A stretch of 12,480 nucleotides of DNA, taken from NCBI GenBank assembly GCA_937876055.1, contig CALEIW010000091.1, forward strand, positions 1 through 12,480. The letters run 5' to 3'. Below, one piece after another: positions 1 to 7,910 of this stretch (position 1 is the stretch's first letter; each line of letters begins with the position of its first letter). The DNA is from an uncultured euryarchaeote. Its GTDB lineage: Archaea; Thermoplasmatota; Poseidoniia; Poseidoniales; Thalassarchaeaceae. The position numbers and the translations under genes are program-made. Under the pieces are notes generated by a model. The model was not told the DNA's origin. It worked only from the letters and a program-made list of their open reading frames with translations, and made no database searches.

Positions 1-192
1 TTTCATCAATGAATAATAAATCTGCATTGCAGTCATAGGAGTTGAACTGCAACCTGTGCAGCCACCCTCTAGTGAAATCATGATTATTCCATCTGTGGTG
101 TCGACTACATTTACAATTCCATCGTGTGCGTCCAAAATTGCTTGGACTGGCCCTACGGACTGTAAAATGAGTTGCTTATCGACTTCGGCCAC
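1..192 (-). CDS. NifU C-terminal-domain (Fe-S scaffold/carrier) protein, partial
   Basis: Reading the reverse strand from a GTG at 192 gives 64 codons that stay open to the window edge, so the 3' end is missing. The translation shows the NifU C-terminal pattern: an amphipathic helix (about 5-22), a strand pair (IVNVVDTTDGIIMISLEGG) and the motif GGCTGCSSTPMT with a CxxC pair at C45 and C48. In this family the two cysteines hold a transient Fe-S cluster for delivery to apoproteins. GTG is the first possible start, because an in-frame TGA lies 12 bases upstream, and GAGG stands about 8 bases before it. The visible part begins directly with the domain, so it appears to be a stand-alone small NifU-like protein without the IscU-like N-terminal part. 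It diverges from the amidotransferase gene. The family call is firm; the exact client is unknown. Confidence 0.8.
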   Translation of the reverse strand, partial: MAEVDKQLILQSVGPVQAILDAHDGIVNVVDTTDGIIMISLEGGCTGCSSTPMTAMQIYYSLMK

Positions 193-255
193 GTGATTTC
201 CTCATAGTGGCTACTAGGCGAGGTGCTTTGAACCATTGGTGGGCTGACCATCGAT

Positions 256-1155
256 GTGGCAGACATGGTCAGAGTTCTGATGGTCGACCTGCTGGTCGAG
301 CGAGAGACTTTCGGACATGGCGGAAATCAGGAGGTTGTGAGGCCTTTTGCAGCAGCTGGAAATGTAGAGTTGCTACTTGTAACACCTCAAATGCAATCCT
401 TTGAGGCTGGTAAAAAAGCCGAAGCAGGAGAAGTGCCGCTTTCGGAGGAAGACGTTCCTCACTGGGATGATGAGTTCCCCTTCTGGCAATCAACCACCGT
501 GGAATTAGAGGGCCGAACAGTTTCATTTCAAAGAATTGTTATGCCGATGATTGAAAATGATGTAGATATGGCAAATTGGCTAGATTCCGTCGCCGTGGAT
601 GCCGTAGTTTGTAGTGGATCACGTCGTAATGTTAGCATGTGGGAGGATTGGATGGCTCCCACAGCGTCCTTGATTCGAGCGTCTGCAAATGCAGGTAGGC
701 CAACATTAGGAATTTGCTTCGGTCACCAATTACTTTGCCACGCTCTAGGTGCAACCATCGAGCGTGCCGACTCCCTTTCAAGTGGAATTTGGGACTTGGA
801 CTTCACTGAAACAGGAGAAGATGACGAATTGCTTACCTCACATGTTTCGGATGACTCTTGTGTTGCAGGATTATTCACCCATCAAGATCACGTAATGAGT
901 GTTCCAGAATCTTGTTCTCTTCTATGCTCAACAAGCCATAACGGGGTTACTGCAGTTCGAGTTCATTCCGAAGATGGTGAGCCCTTACCTTCGTGGGGAA
1001 TACAATTCCATCCAGAGGCAGCTAAGGCAAGAATTGAGCGTGCTCATGAATGGGGACACATAAGCGATGAAGAATTAGCTTCTTTCAAAGGAGAACATGA
1101 TGGGGCCAGTATTTTGTCTTCATTCGCCACTGTCGTGAGTCGCTATCAAGTATAA
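256..1155 (+). CDS. Class I glutamine amidotransferase (GMP synthase amidotransferase-like)
   Basis: The protein is 299 residues from GTG 256. It carries a complete class I (triad) glutamine amidotransferase: the nucleophile elbow LGICFGHQLL with Cys154, and GIQFHPEA with the catalytic His252 and Glu254. THQDHVMSVPE near 208-218 resembles the loop in the amidotransferase half of GMP synthases. Such domains hydrolyse glutamine and pass ammonia to a partner. No synthetase domain is fused and none lies next to it, so the acceptor is unknown. It could be a GuaA-like subunit or one of the stand-alone GMP-synthase-like amidotransferases/peptidases. Residues 48-92 are a longer insertion than the minimal domain needs. 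The start is uncertain: ATG 265 would give MVRVLMVDL, a typical first strand, and neither start has a clear SD site. A GC hairpin follows the stop. Confidence 0.82.
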   Translation: MADMVRVLMVDLLVERETFGHGGNQEVVRPFAAAGNVELLLVTPQMQSFEAGKKAEAGEVPLSEEDVPHWDDEFPFWQSTTVELEGRTVSFQRIVMPMIENDVDMANWLDSVAVDAVVCSGSRRNVSMWEDWMAPTASLIRASANAGRPTLGICFGHQLLCHALGATIERADSLSSGIWDLDFTETGEDDELLTSHVSDDSCVAGLFTHQDHVMSVPESCSLLCSTSHNGVTAVRVHSEDGEPLPSWGIQFHPEAAKARIERAHEWGHISDEELASFKGEHDGASILSSFATVVSRYQV

Positions 1156-1159
1156 TCTC

Positions 1160-1174
1160 CGCCCCGTAGGGGCG
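1160..1174 (+). terminator. GC-rich hairpin after the amidotransferase gene
   Basis: Five bases after the amidotransferase stop lies CGCCCC-GTA-GGGGCG, a perfect 6-bp stem with a 3-base loop. It is followed by ATTATTGTGG rather than a clean T-run, and AAT/ATT could extend the stem across a small bulge. Its place at the 3' end of one gene and before the TATA-like box of hppA fits transcription termination or 3'-end protection. Archaeal terminators often rely on T-runs alone, so the role is inferred. Confidence 0.45.
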
Positions 1175-1191
1175 ATTATTGTGGATTCGGA

Positions 1192-1198
1192 TTAAATA
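1192..1198 (+). promoter_or_regulatory. Likely TATA box of hppA
   Basis: TTAAATA lies in the short gap between the amidotransferase gene and hppA, about 40 bases before the hppA ATG. Archaeal initiation about 25 bases downstream would put the transcript start near 1220, leaving a leader of under 20 bases that contains the GGTGAT ribosome-binding site. Seen by eye only. Confidence 0.45.
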
Positions 1199-1228
1199 GG
1201 GACCCTAGGTCGGCGATTCAACCTAATT

Positions 1229-1234
1229 GGTGAT
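1229..1234 (+). promoter_or_regulatory. Ribosome-binding site of hppA
   Basis: GGTGAT stands three bases before ATG 1238. It supports this ATG as the start, and the translation then begins with a hydrophobic first membrane segment as expected for the family. Confidence 0.45.
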
Positions 1235-1237
1235 ATT

Positions 1238-3316
1238 ATGGACGGAGAACAAATTGGAATGATGGGAATGGGAGCAGGAATACTAGGACTGCTCATAGCA
1301 TTCATGCTATATCGAAAGGTTGATTCAATCGAAATTGAAAACAAAACCGTAGCAACTATCACTGGAAGAATTCAGGATGGCGCAATGGCCTTCCTAATGG
1401 CTGAATATCGAATGCTGGCGATTTTCATCGTTGTTGTCGCTGGATTATTATTCGCTGGTGGTGAAGATAACGGTCTTGGTTTGGAAACTATGATCGCTTT
1501 CATCATCGGTGCTCTTTGTAGTGTAGCAGCTGGATTTAGTGGAATGCAATCCGCTACCAGTGCTAATGGTCGCACTGCTCAAGCAGCGGCAAACGGTGGT
1601 CAAGCAGCGGCTCTCACTACATCATACAATGGTGGAGCGGTAATGGGACTTGCCGTAGGCGGACTCGGTCTCTTTGGAATCTCCCTAATGTATTACATGA
1701 CAGACCCCGTTGGCGGAGATGGATTCCTTTCTGTAGAAAACGTCGCTGGATTCGGGATGGGTGCTTCTTCAATCGCACTATTCGCTCGTGTTGGTGGAGG
1801 AATTTACACCAAGGCTGCGGATGTAGGTGCAGACCTTGTTGGTAAGGTAGAAGCTGGTATTCCTGAAGATGACCCACGCAACCCTGGTGTAATCGCTGAC
1901 AATGTTGGAGACAATGTTGGTGACGTTGCTGGAATGGGGGCTGATATTTTCGAGTCATTCGTAGGTTCAATCATTGCTGCTATGGTCATCGCTCAAGCCA
2001 GTGAAGATTTGGGCGCAGATTACCTGATGATTCCAATCGCTCTAGCTATTGTAGGATATATCTCATCCATTATTGGGGTTTTCTCAATTTCTGGTATGAA
2101 AAACATGCATCCTGGAGCTGCACTACGTAATACCACATTCATTGGGGCGGCTTTATTCATCGGTGGAGGATACTTCACCCTAGATTACCTAGAATTGGAC
2201 ACAACCGTAATTCAGGCAGTCGCAATTGGATCACTAGTAGGTATTCTAATCGGACTAGTTACCGAGTACTACACAGGAATCGAGCCTGTATTCGGAATCA
2301 AGGTACAAGCTATTCCATACATCGGAGAGGCTTCCAAGACCGGAAGTGCAACCAATGCTATTGCAGGTCTTGCTGTAGGTATGCAATCTGTATTCCTTCC
2401 TGTTCTTCTAATGGCCGGTGGAATTTACTTTGCTAACGATGTAATGGGTGGCGGAGATGCCGGGCTTTACGGAATAGCAATGGCCGCTATGGGAATGCTA
2501 GGAACTGTTGGTGTTACCATGACAGTCGATGCTTACGGACCAGTAGCAGATAATGCTGGTGGAATTGCGGAGATGTCTGGACTAGGAAAAGAAGTGAGAG
2601 AAATCACAGATGGCCTAGACTCAATCGGAAACTCAACTGCTGCGATCGGAAAAGGATTCGCAATAGGTAGTGCTGCACTAACTGCTTTGGCATTATTCGC
2701 CGCATACAAGACTAGGGCAGAAGAAGCCTTGGCAGTAGGTGAAACTCTAGATCTTTCCTTAACCAATCCAGACGTTGTAATTGGTCTACTAATCGGTGGT
2801 GCGCTTCCATTCCTAGTCGCTGCTATGACAATGAAGTCTGTGGGACGAGCAGCAGAAGATATGATTACAGAAATTCGCAGACAATTCAGAGAAATTGACG
2901 GATTATTGGAAGGTCGTGAAGGTGTCGAACCAGACAGCGCAACCTGTGTCGATATTTCCACGCAAGCGGCTCTCCGCGAGATGATTATGCCAGGAATAGT
3001 TGCAGTAGCAAGCCCTGTTGTAATTGGACTTGTACTAGGGCCTGAGGCCCTCGGAGGAACTTTGGCTGGTGCAACCGCTACCGGTGTACTGATGGCTCTA
3101 TTCATGGCAAACGCCGGAGGAGCATGGGACAATGCAAAGAAAGCTATCGAGCAAGGAGAGATTCCTGGCGCAGAAAAGGGTGACGATGCTCACTCTGCAG
3201 CAGTAGTCGGTGACACTATTGGTGACCCATTCAAGGACACCAGTGGACCTTCACTAAACATCCTGATCAAGCTGATGTCAATCGTATCGGTTGTTATCGC
3301 CAGTCTAATTGCATAA
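1238..3316 (+). CDS. hppA: Membrane-bound ion-translocating pyrophosphatase, K+-dependent type
   Basis: This integral membrane enzyme hydrolyses cytoplasmic pyrophosphate and pumps H+ and/or Na+ outward. The length of 692 residues is normal and the chain is intact. Family motifs are all present: ADVGADLVGKVE (D195, D199, K203), the PPi/Mg site DNVGDNVGDVAG (D221, D225, D229), GADIFES (D236, E239), TVDAYGPVADNAGG (D431, D438) and GDTIGDPFKDTSGP (D659, D663, K666, D667). GNSTAAIGKG has Ala468 where K+-independent enzymes have Lys, which by the known family rule marks a K+-dependent enzyme. E239 sits at the position of the ion-gate Glu of Na+-pumping members (TmPPase E246), so Na+ transport is possible. 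It has its own TATA-like box and RBS. Three hairpins follow the stop. The family is certain; the ion is not. Confidence 0.97.
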   Translation: MDGEQIGMMGMGAGILGLLIAFMLYRKVDSIEIENKTVATITGRIQDGAMAFLMAEYRMLAIFIVVVAGLLFAGGEDNGLGLETMIAFIIGALCSVAAGFSGMQSATSANGRTAQAAANGGQAAALTTSYNGGAVMGLAVGGLGLFGISLMYYMTDPVGGDGFLSVENVAGFGMGASSIALFARVGGGIYTKAADVGADLVGKVEAGIPEDDPRNPGVIADNVGDNVGDVAGMGADIFESFVGSIIAAMVIAQASEDLGADYLMIPIALAIVGYISSIIGVFSISGMKNMHPGAALRNTTFIGAALFIGGGYFTLDYLELDTTVIQAVAIGSLVGILIGLVTEYYTGIEPVFGIKVQAIPYIGEASKTGSATNAIAGLAVGMQSVFLPVLLMAGGIYFANDVMGGGDAGLYGIAMAAMGMLGTVGVTMTVDAYGPVADNAGGIAEMSGLGKEVREITDGLDSIGNSTAAIGKGFAIGSAALTALALFAAYKTRAEEALAVGETLDLSLTNPDVVIGLLIGGALPFLVAAMTMKSVGRAAEDMITEIRRQFREIDGLLEGREGVEPDSATCVDISTQAALREMIMPGIVAVASPVVIGLVLGPEALGGTLAGATATGVLMALFMANAGGAWDNAKKAIEQGEIPGAEKGDDAHSAAVVGDTIGDPFKDTSGPSLNILIKLMSIVSVVIASLIA

Positions 3317-3321
3317 ACTGC

Positions 3322-3364
3322 CCAAACATGTTTGGACGCTGAAGCGTCAGACTCTTGAGAGTCT
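3322..3364 (+). repeat. Three abutting inverted repeats between hppA and the lipoprotein gene
   Basis: Three inverted repeats lie back to back: the perfect palindrome CCAAACATGTTTGG (3322-3335), GACGCT-GA-AGCGTC (3335-3348) and AGACTCT-TG-AGAGTCT (3349-3364). Each has arms of 6-7 bp and almost no loop, and together they fill nearly the whole gap after the hppA stop. No T-run follows. The last one ends 16 bases before the lipoprotein ATG. They could form RNA hairpins that end or protect the hppA message, or act as protein-binding palindromes at a promoter. The repeats are seen directly; the role is unknown. Confidence 0.7.
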
Positions 3365-3380
3365 GTCCTTAGGGTCGGCC

Positions 3381-4355
3381 ATGCGGAGCGGCGCCATTGG
3401 CCTGACCATGCTGTTGCTTATGGCCAGTGTTGCTGGCTGTGCAGGACTAACTGATTCTGGTGGAAGTGGAGGGGCAGATCACACAATTGATGTACCAACT
3501 TGGCACATTGGAGATTGGTGGCTATACACATTCTCTACACCAGAATACACTGATGATACTGCCCGACTGGTAGTTGCCTCGGACAGCGAAGAAGAAGGAA
3601 CCGCCTACATGCTGGCTATCTCATCCATAGGTGAGGCAAGAAGACACGCTGTTCTCAACCACAACCCATTTCTTGGTAGGATAACACACGACAATCTAAG
3701 CGCATACGAAAATGGGCTTCCACAGCCAGTTTTGACCTTCCCGATTTCAGAAGGGGATTCTTGGGCATTTTCCCTATTCACTAACGATTGGACTGCTACA
3801 GCCCTAGATGTAGGTAAGAACCATGCGACAATGTCTGCTCAAGCAGCCGATGGTGCTAGACTCGACTATACCTTCAACACAGATGTTGGTTTCTTCTCTT
3901 CGTTTATCTGGACTGATTCCGAAGGGATCGAGCAGTTACGAATGATGCTTGCAACAAATGGACACACAGAAGATGGCGAAGGTCATGATGGCGAGGTCTT
4001 CTTCATCCGTGGAGGCGACCTATATTCCGATACCTGGGAGAACGCAGGTACTGATTTTGAGATACGAGATACATTCCTCGTCAGTGACCATCCTAGTGAT
4101 GGAGAGTGGGACGAAATGGTGTACTACCTAGACGCTGCTTGCGGAAGCGGGAGTTCAAGCATTAGCCTGACGCTTAGAGACCATACATCGGTATCAGCTC
4201 TACAACGAACTTGGGGCCCGGGTGCAGAAGAATACGGCACATTGGGAACGATCCCCTACCCAAGTGAGGAATATACGCTAACCCTGACCTTTACCGGCGA
4301 TTCAGATCTTCGACTAATTATCGCCGGTGCAATTACCTTTTCATGGACACTCTGA
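3381..4355 (+). CDS. Secreted lipoprotein of unknown function
   Basis: From ATG 3381 the protein has 324 residues and opens with a classical lipoprotein signal: MRSGA, a hydrophobic core (IGLTMLLLMAS) and the lipobox VAGC. A flexible Ser/Gly linker follows. The mature part should therefore sit outside the cell, anchored at the membrane. The rest is polar and rich in Thr, Ser, Asp and aromatic residues, with alternating patterns typical of beta-sandwich folds, and has a WHIGDWWLYTF motif just after the linker. I do not recognise a catalytic motif. The frame stays open upstream to a TTG at 3309 inside hppA, but that would add 24 residues before the signal and encode the hairpin cluster; AGGG at 3371-3374 favours ATG 3381. 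The esterase gene starts 9 bases after the stop, so the two are probably co-transcribed. Confidence 0.8.
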   Translation: MRSGAIGLTMLLLMASVAGCAGLTDSGGSGGADHTIDVPTWHIGDWWLYTFSTPEYTDDTARLVVASDSEEEGTAYMLAISSIGEARRHAVLNHNPFLGRITHDNLSAYENGLPQPVLTFPISEGDSWAFSLFTNDWTATALDVGKNHATMSAQAADGARLDYTFNTDVGFFSSFIWTDSEGIEQLRMMLATNGHTEDGEGHDGEVFFIRGGDLYSDTWENAGTDFEIRDTFLVSDHPSDGEWDEMVYYLDAACGSGSSSISLTLRDHTSVSALQRTWGPGAEEYGTLGTIPYPSEEYTLTLTFTGDSDLRLIIAGAITFSWTL

Positions 4356-4359
4356 GGTG
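4354..4359 (+). promoter_or_regulatory. Ribosome-binding site of the esterase gene, overlapping the previous stop
   Basis: GAGGTG overlaps the TGA of the lipoprotein gene and stands five bases before ATG 4365. The overlap ties translation of the esterase to the end of the lipoprotein and indicates one transcript. Confidence 0.6.
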
Positions 4360-4364
4360 TCGAA

Positions 4365-4958
4365 ATGACCTCTGGAACTCTCGTTATGCTACATGGTATG
4401 ACTGGAACTTCAGAGAAAATGCAACCACTTGCAGATAGGTTGGTACCTAATGGTTGGAATGTTATCTGCCCGCAAGCAGAAATTGAACATCCAACTAGGG
4501 GTGGATTTGCTTGGTGGTTACGGGCTGAAGACCCAACTCTACCATTGGACTCAGAATCACAAAAACAAGTCGAAGATTCTATGCAAAAGGTGATTCGAGA
4601 GATTCCAAATGGGCCTGTGATTATCGGAGGGTTTTCTCAGGGTGGAGCGATTGCCTCTGCACTTTTAGAAACAGATTTACATGAGAGAATAGTTGGTCTT
4701 GTTCTAATAGGAACAAAGACTGTTAGGCCAGATTTTTTGACAGAATCACTTCCCTTCCTTAAGCCAAGAGAAGTTGTTTGGATGCATGGAAGAAAGGATC
4801 ATCTTGTGCCTATAGAAGTAGCTATAGAACATGCGGAAATCTATGAATCCGCAGGATGGCAAGTTACTCGCCTTGAGCATGAAAAAGGCCACATGGTCAA
4901 TTTGAACCAATTAGACGAACTGAAAAATTCAATTCAAAGAATGGCTGATTCGATTTAG
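4365..4958 (+). CDS. Alpha/beta-hydrolase esterase (phospholipase/carboxylesterase family)
   Basis: This is a 197-residue cytoplasmic serine hydrolase. The fold is clear: oxyanion-hole segment MLHGMTGTSE (8-17), nucleophile elbow GGFSQGGA with Ser91, the acid Asp145 in HGRKDHLVP, and the base His176 in EKGHMVN. The GFSQGG elbow and domain order match the family of carboxylesterases, acyl-protein thioesterases and lysophospholipases. Members hydrolyse short- or medium-chain esters or thioesters; the natural substrate cannot be read here. It is slightly shorter than the usual 210-230 residues, without loss of a core motif. It follows the lipoprotein gene by 9 bases, with its ribosome-binding site on that gene's stop, and converges on the glutaredoxin gene with a 5-base gap. 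Confidence 0.88.
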   Translation: MTSGTLVMLHGMTGTSEKMQPLADRLVPNGWNVICPQAEIEHPTRGGFAWWLRAEDPTLPLDSESQKQVEDSMQKVIREIPNGPVIIGGFSQGGAIASALLETDLHERIVGLVLIGTKTVRPDFLTESLPFLKPREVVWMHGRKDHLVPIEVAIEHAEIYESAGWQVTRLEHEKGHMVNLNQLDELKNSIQRMADSI

Positions 4959-4965
4959 TCAAATC
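4952..4965. terminator. Small symmetric hairpin at the convergent esterase/glutaredoxin ends
   Basis: GATTT-AGTC-AAATC spans both stop codons of the convergent genes, and a second wider pair CTGATT (4945-4950) / AATCAG (4962-4967) overlaps it. Such a symmetric element could end transcription in both directions within the 5-base gap. The stems are short and AT-rich, so this is only a candidate. Confidence 0.3.
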
Positions 4966-5224
4966 AGGCAAGGTAATCCATCAAATGATCAGAGCCACCG
5001 ATGAAGATTGGTTTTTCACCTCTGACATCAAAGCATACTGGAACAGTACGATGGCCAGTTGCATCAACTACTTCCCAACGGAGATCGCCTTCATGGTCAA
5101 AATTTACCTCTGTGTAAGTGAGGCCCTTTGCATCCAGGAAATTTTTCGCTCGCGTGCAATAATAGCACACGGTTTGTGAAAACATAAGGAAATCCGTTTC
5201 ACATGAATCAAGCCACTGTTGCAT
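4964..5224 (-). CDS. Glutaredoxin
   Basis: From ATG 5224 the protein has 86 residues, the normal size of a single-domain glutaredoxin. It shows a first strand (DFLMFSQ), the redox-active CYYC (C20, C23), the cis-proline loop RTVPV with Pro62, and the late GGSDHLMDYL motif that binds the thiol partner. The family reduces disulfides or glutathione-like mixed disulfides; the thiol used in this organism is unknown. The reading frame stays open upstream to 5293, but that part lies wholly inside the transporter gene. ATG 5224 has GGTGAG just before it and overlaps the end of the transporter gene by 17 bases, which suggests translational coupling. The NifU-like and thioredoxin reductase genes in the window share a redox theme, but a functional link is only inferred. 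Confidence 0.88.
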   Translation of the reverse strand: MQQWLDSCETDFLMFSQTVCYYCTRAKNFLDAKGLTYTEVNFDHEGDLRWEVVDATGHRTVPVCFDVRGEKPIFIGGSDHLMDYLA

Positions 5225-7859
5225 GCTCACCAAGCTCTGCACCCTCCATTGATTCACCCGCTTCAGTCCACCATTCGTCCTCATCTTCGTCATCGTCTCC
5301 TAAACGACCTTCCAAGACTCGGTCTGTCTCGTCCTCATCAATGAAAATCAGCATTATTGAGGAAATCATTGTCAGAGCGGCACCAACATAAATTGCTGAT
5401 GAGTAATCGAAAATTTCTATCATCCTCTCTGTAAGCAGGTAAGCGGTTACTCCGGACAAATTGAACAGAGACATGTAAGCCGTAAATTGAGTCCCTCCAA
5501 CCTTACTCCAAGTCAATCTCATAGATAGTGAGATAATACAAATCCATGCTATTCCTGCTACGAATGCCTGGAAAATTAGGAATATTGTCATCACAGTTGT
5601 GTTTGTCCAAAATGGTTCTAGCATTGCGAGTGATGCATTCGCTAATGCGAGTAGAAGGAATCCAACCATAGCAACTCTTCTTGTTCCGAACTTGTCCCCT
5701 AGAAGTCCACCGAATATTTGACCAAACATTGCACCAAATACTACCACTCCACCAACAATAGCATTGTACTTCGCCTGCGACCAACCGGCTTCGTTGATGA
5801 AAATGTCAATGACAATCGGTCCGACGAAGTAATACAATTCCGATAACAAACAGAGGAATATCAGCAAGAATGCCGACCTTACTGAAAAGGCTTTGACAAG
5901 ATAGAACGACGTTCTGGCAACAGTGGTTCTCGTTCCCGTTGGTAAGGCCAAGAATGGATTCGGAACTTTAGGCAGCTCTTTCGCATCCTCTATTTGATTC
6001 ATTGATATTGAAATTCCCAATGTGACTAACCCAACTATGATGAAGAAGTAAGATGCAGGGTTTGTAAAATCTCGAAGATCTGATCCAAGGCCCCAATCAA
6101 TGGTAAATACATCAATTGCAAAGCCAATAAACCAGGTTGTTAGTCCAAGGATTGCGAACAATGCAGGTATTGAGATTCTACTTTCAGATAATGCATAACC
6201 TACTGTTCTGGCTACTCGGAAATCTTCTTCATCTACCCAGGGAGTCTCTTCATCCTCAACATCTTCAACGTCTTTTGCTTCTGAACTAACTATTTCGGCC
6301 TCAATAACTCCCACCTTCTTTGACCATGGGAACAATTGCACCCCTGGCTTTTCGATCATGGTTAGTGGGAACCATGCGACCATCAGCAGAAGAATCATTG
6401 AGGCTATTATAACTCCAATAATGCCAATCTTAGTTACAAGTACTCCTAGTGCAGCACCACCGATAATTATTCCAAGTCTCTTTGCAGCGAACATGAAACC
6501 ATTTACCTTAGCAACCTCATCTGGTTGAAGAATTTCTACAGCTAGGGCATCAGTAGCAACATCTTGCAGTGAAGCAAAGATATTGTGAATGAATAATACT
6601 CTAGTTACCAATGAAATTTCATTATTCAAATCACCAATAGTTGAGTCAATAACCAACAAACCACCTAGGCTAACCGCCATACCGGTTTGAGCAAATAATA
6701 CCCACTGTCGACGTGGACCAAATCTCTCGATAAATACAGCGTCAACAACTGGCCCCCAAATCCACTTGAATGTCCAAGGTAATGCTACAGTGGCAAATAG
6801 AATTGCGATATCCTTGACTTCGGTTCCATTTTCTACCAAGTATGCTGCGAAAGCAACACTTGCAAAACCCCAAGGCAATCCTTGGGCAAAGTAGAGAATA
6901 CAGAGAGTAATCACTCTCCGTGTTTTATTTTCTGTAAGAGGACCTCCTTCCATCCATTCGGACAATCCAGTTTTTGTCGATGATATTGCATTTGAAGGCA
7001 TTGATTTGTAACGTTCTACATCAAGCGCGTTCGAATAAAACGGTTCATCTGATTCAGATTTCCAACCCTCTCTCACAGCGACTACACCTAGGAGGGCAGT
7101 GATTGTTAGAAATGGTATGAAAAAGGCAATAGGTCCAACCGAGGTTTTGCCGACGTTATTGCTAGCATCTGTCAATGATACGTAAATTGGAAATTCTGCA
7201 TAAACCTCCCCAGGACTGCCACCGTCCTCGGAATAGTACATGCGGAAATTGCCGGAACAGTCCGCAATTGGTCCTACAGGCCCAGGAGGGTCTGTACACT
7301 GTGGTCCACCCTGAGCCGGTACTGAATACTCAACTGTCAGTGTAAGCATGGTGTCCTTGTCCCATGTTCTAACGGAATCATCGACTAAAATGTCCCACTG
7401 AGTAGTAAAGTCATTACCATTGTTCACTGAATTCGCGGATTGTACAAATTGATTGATTTCTTCTTGACCCCTGGAAAGAGTTAGAGTTAGATCGGTACAA
7501 TCGCCTCCACAATTTCCAGACTCAATATTAAATTTCAACCTCATCGAAATAGTTTCGTTAATTGCTAGAAGAAAATCATCTGTAAAGGCTGATTGCATAT
7601 TACAAGAATACTCAACAGATACATCATCCCCAGCCGGAAATGCAATTTCACCGAATCCAGAACTTGAAGAGCCTGTTGATGCATTATCGAAATTACTCCA
7701 GCATTCAGATAAATCATCAGAACCCCAGAAGTACATGTAGGGTTGTTCTTCTGTCGGATGATTATTTTGGCCATCTTGCGCTACAACAAAAACGGAAAGA
7801 AGACTTACAGAGAAAAGTAAGACAACTGCTAAGGAAAGGCCTCTACTTGCATAGCGCAT
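5208..7859 (-). CDS. AmpG/SLC33-like MFS transporter with N-terminal exported domain
   Basis: The protein has 883 residues, about twice a normal MFS carrier. Residues 1-28 are a signal peptide (hydrophobic 9-26, likely cut after VVA). Residues 29-240 are an exported domain with six cysteines (C53, C86, C117, C121, C188, C201), possibly three disulfides. A membrane helix at 243-263 leads into a 50-residue linker. The carrier starts near 316 with LYFAQGLPWGF, then FKWIWGPVVDA (364-374) and SLQDVATDALAVE (430-442). These resemble AmpG muropeptide permeases and SLC33 acetyl-CoA transporters. About 14 helices are visible, split by an acidic cytoplasmic loop (521-546). An acidic tail (840-862) ends the chain. 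The start is set by the signal peptide; no SD site precedes it, so it may be read from the kinase transcript 51 bases upstream. The substrate is unknown, and AmpG identity does not imply muropeptides in an archaeon. Confidence 0.8.
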   Translation of the reverse strand: MRYASRGLSLAVVLLFSVSLLSVFVVAQDGQNNHPTEEQPYMYFWGSDDLSECWSNFDNASTGSSSSGFGEIAFPAGDDVSVEYSCNMQSAFTDDFLLAINETISMRLKFNIESGNCGGDCTDLTLTLSRGQEEINQFVQSANSVNNGNDFTTQWDILVDDSVRTWDKDTMLTLTVEYSVPAQGGPQCTDPPGPVGPIADCSGNFRMYYSEDGGSPGEVYAEFPIYVSLTDASNNVGKTSVGPIAFFIPFLTITALLGVVAVREGWKSESDEPFYSNALDVERYKSMPSNAISSTKTGLSEWMEGGPLTENKTRRVITLCILYFAQGLPWGFASVAFAAYLVENGTEVKDIAILFATVALPWTFKWIWGPVVDAVFIERFGPRRQWVLFAQTGMAVSLGGLLVIDSTIGDLNNEISLVTRVLFIHNIFASLQDVATDALAVEILQPDEVAKVNGFMFAAKRLGIIIGGAALGVLVTKIGIIGVIIASMILLLMVAWFPLTMIEKPGVQLFPWSKKVGVIEAEIVSSEAKDVEDVEDEETPWVDEEDFRVARTVGYALSESRISIPALFAILGLTTWFIGFAIDVFTIDWGLGSDLRDFTNPASYFFIIVGLVTLGISISMNQIEDAKELPKVPNPFLALPTGTRTTVARTSFYLVKAFSVRSAFLLIFLCLLSELYYFVGPIVIDIFINEAGWSQAKYNAIVGGVVVFGAMFGQIFGGLLGDKFGTRRVAMVGFLLLALANASLAMLEPFWTNTTVMTIFLIFQAFVAGIAWICIISLSMRLTWSKVGGTQFTAYMSLFNLSGVTAYLLTERMIEIFDYSSAIYVGAALTMISSIMLIFIDEDETDRVLEGRLGDDDEDEDEWWTEAGESMEGAELGEHATVA

Positions 7860-7910
7860 GAGTTCGGGGGCAGAAAGTAGCGTTTGAGGCTTCGCCCAAC
7901 AAGGTTCGGT

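Noticed and set aside
2533..3132. A 199-residue open frame on the reverse strand inside hppA
   Set aside because: It is exactly antisense to a highly conserved gene, is rich in Ser/Pro/Ala/Ile as expected of a shadow frame, and shows no motif or ribosome-binding site.
3309..3380. N-terminal extension of the lipoprotein from a TTG inside hppA
   Set aside because: It would put 24 polar residues before a textbook lipoprotein signal and would translate the hairpin cluster; ATG 3381 has an AGGG site.
5225..5293. Longer glutaredoxin starting at 5293
   Set aside because: The added 23 residues lie fully within the transporter gene and lie outside the glutaredoxin fold; ATG 5224 with GGTGAG gives the normal length.
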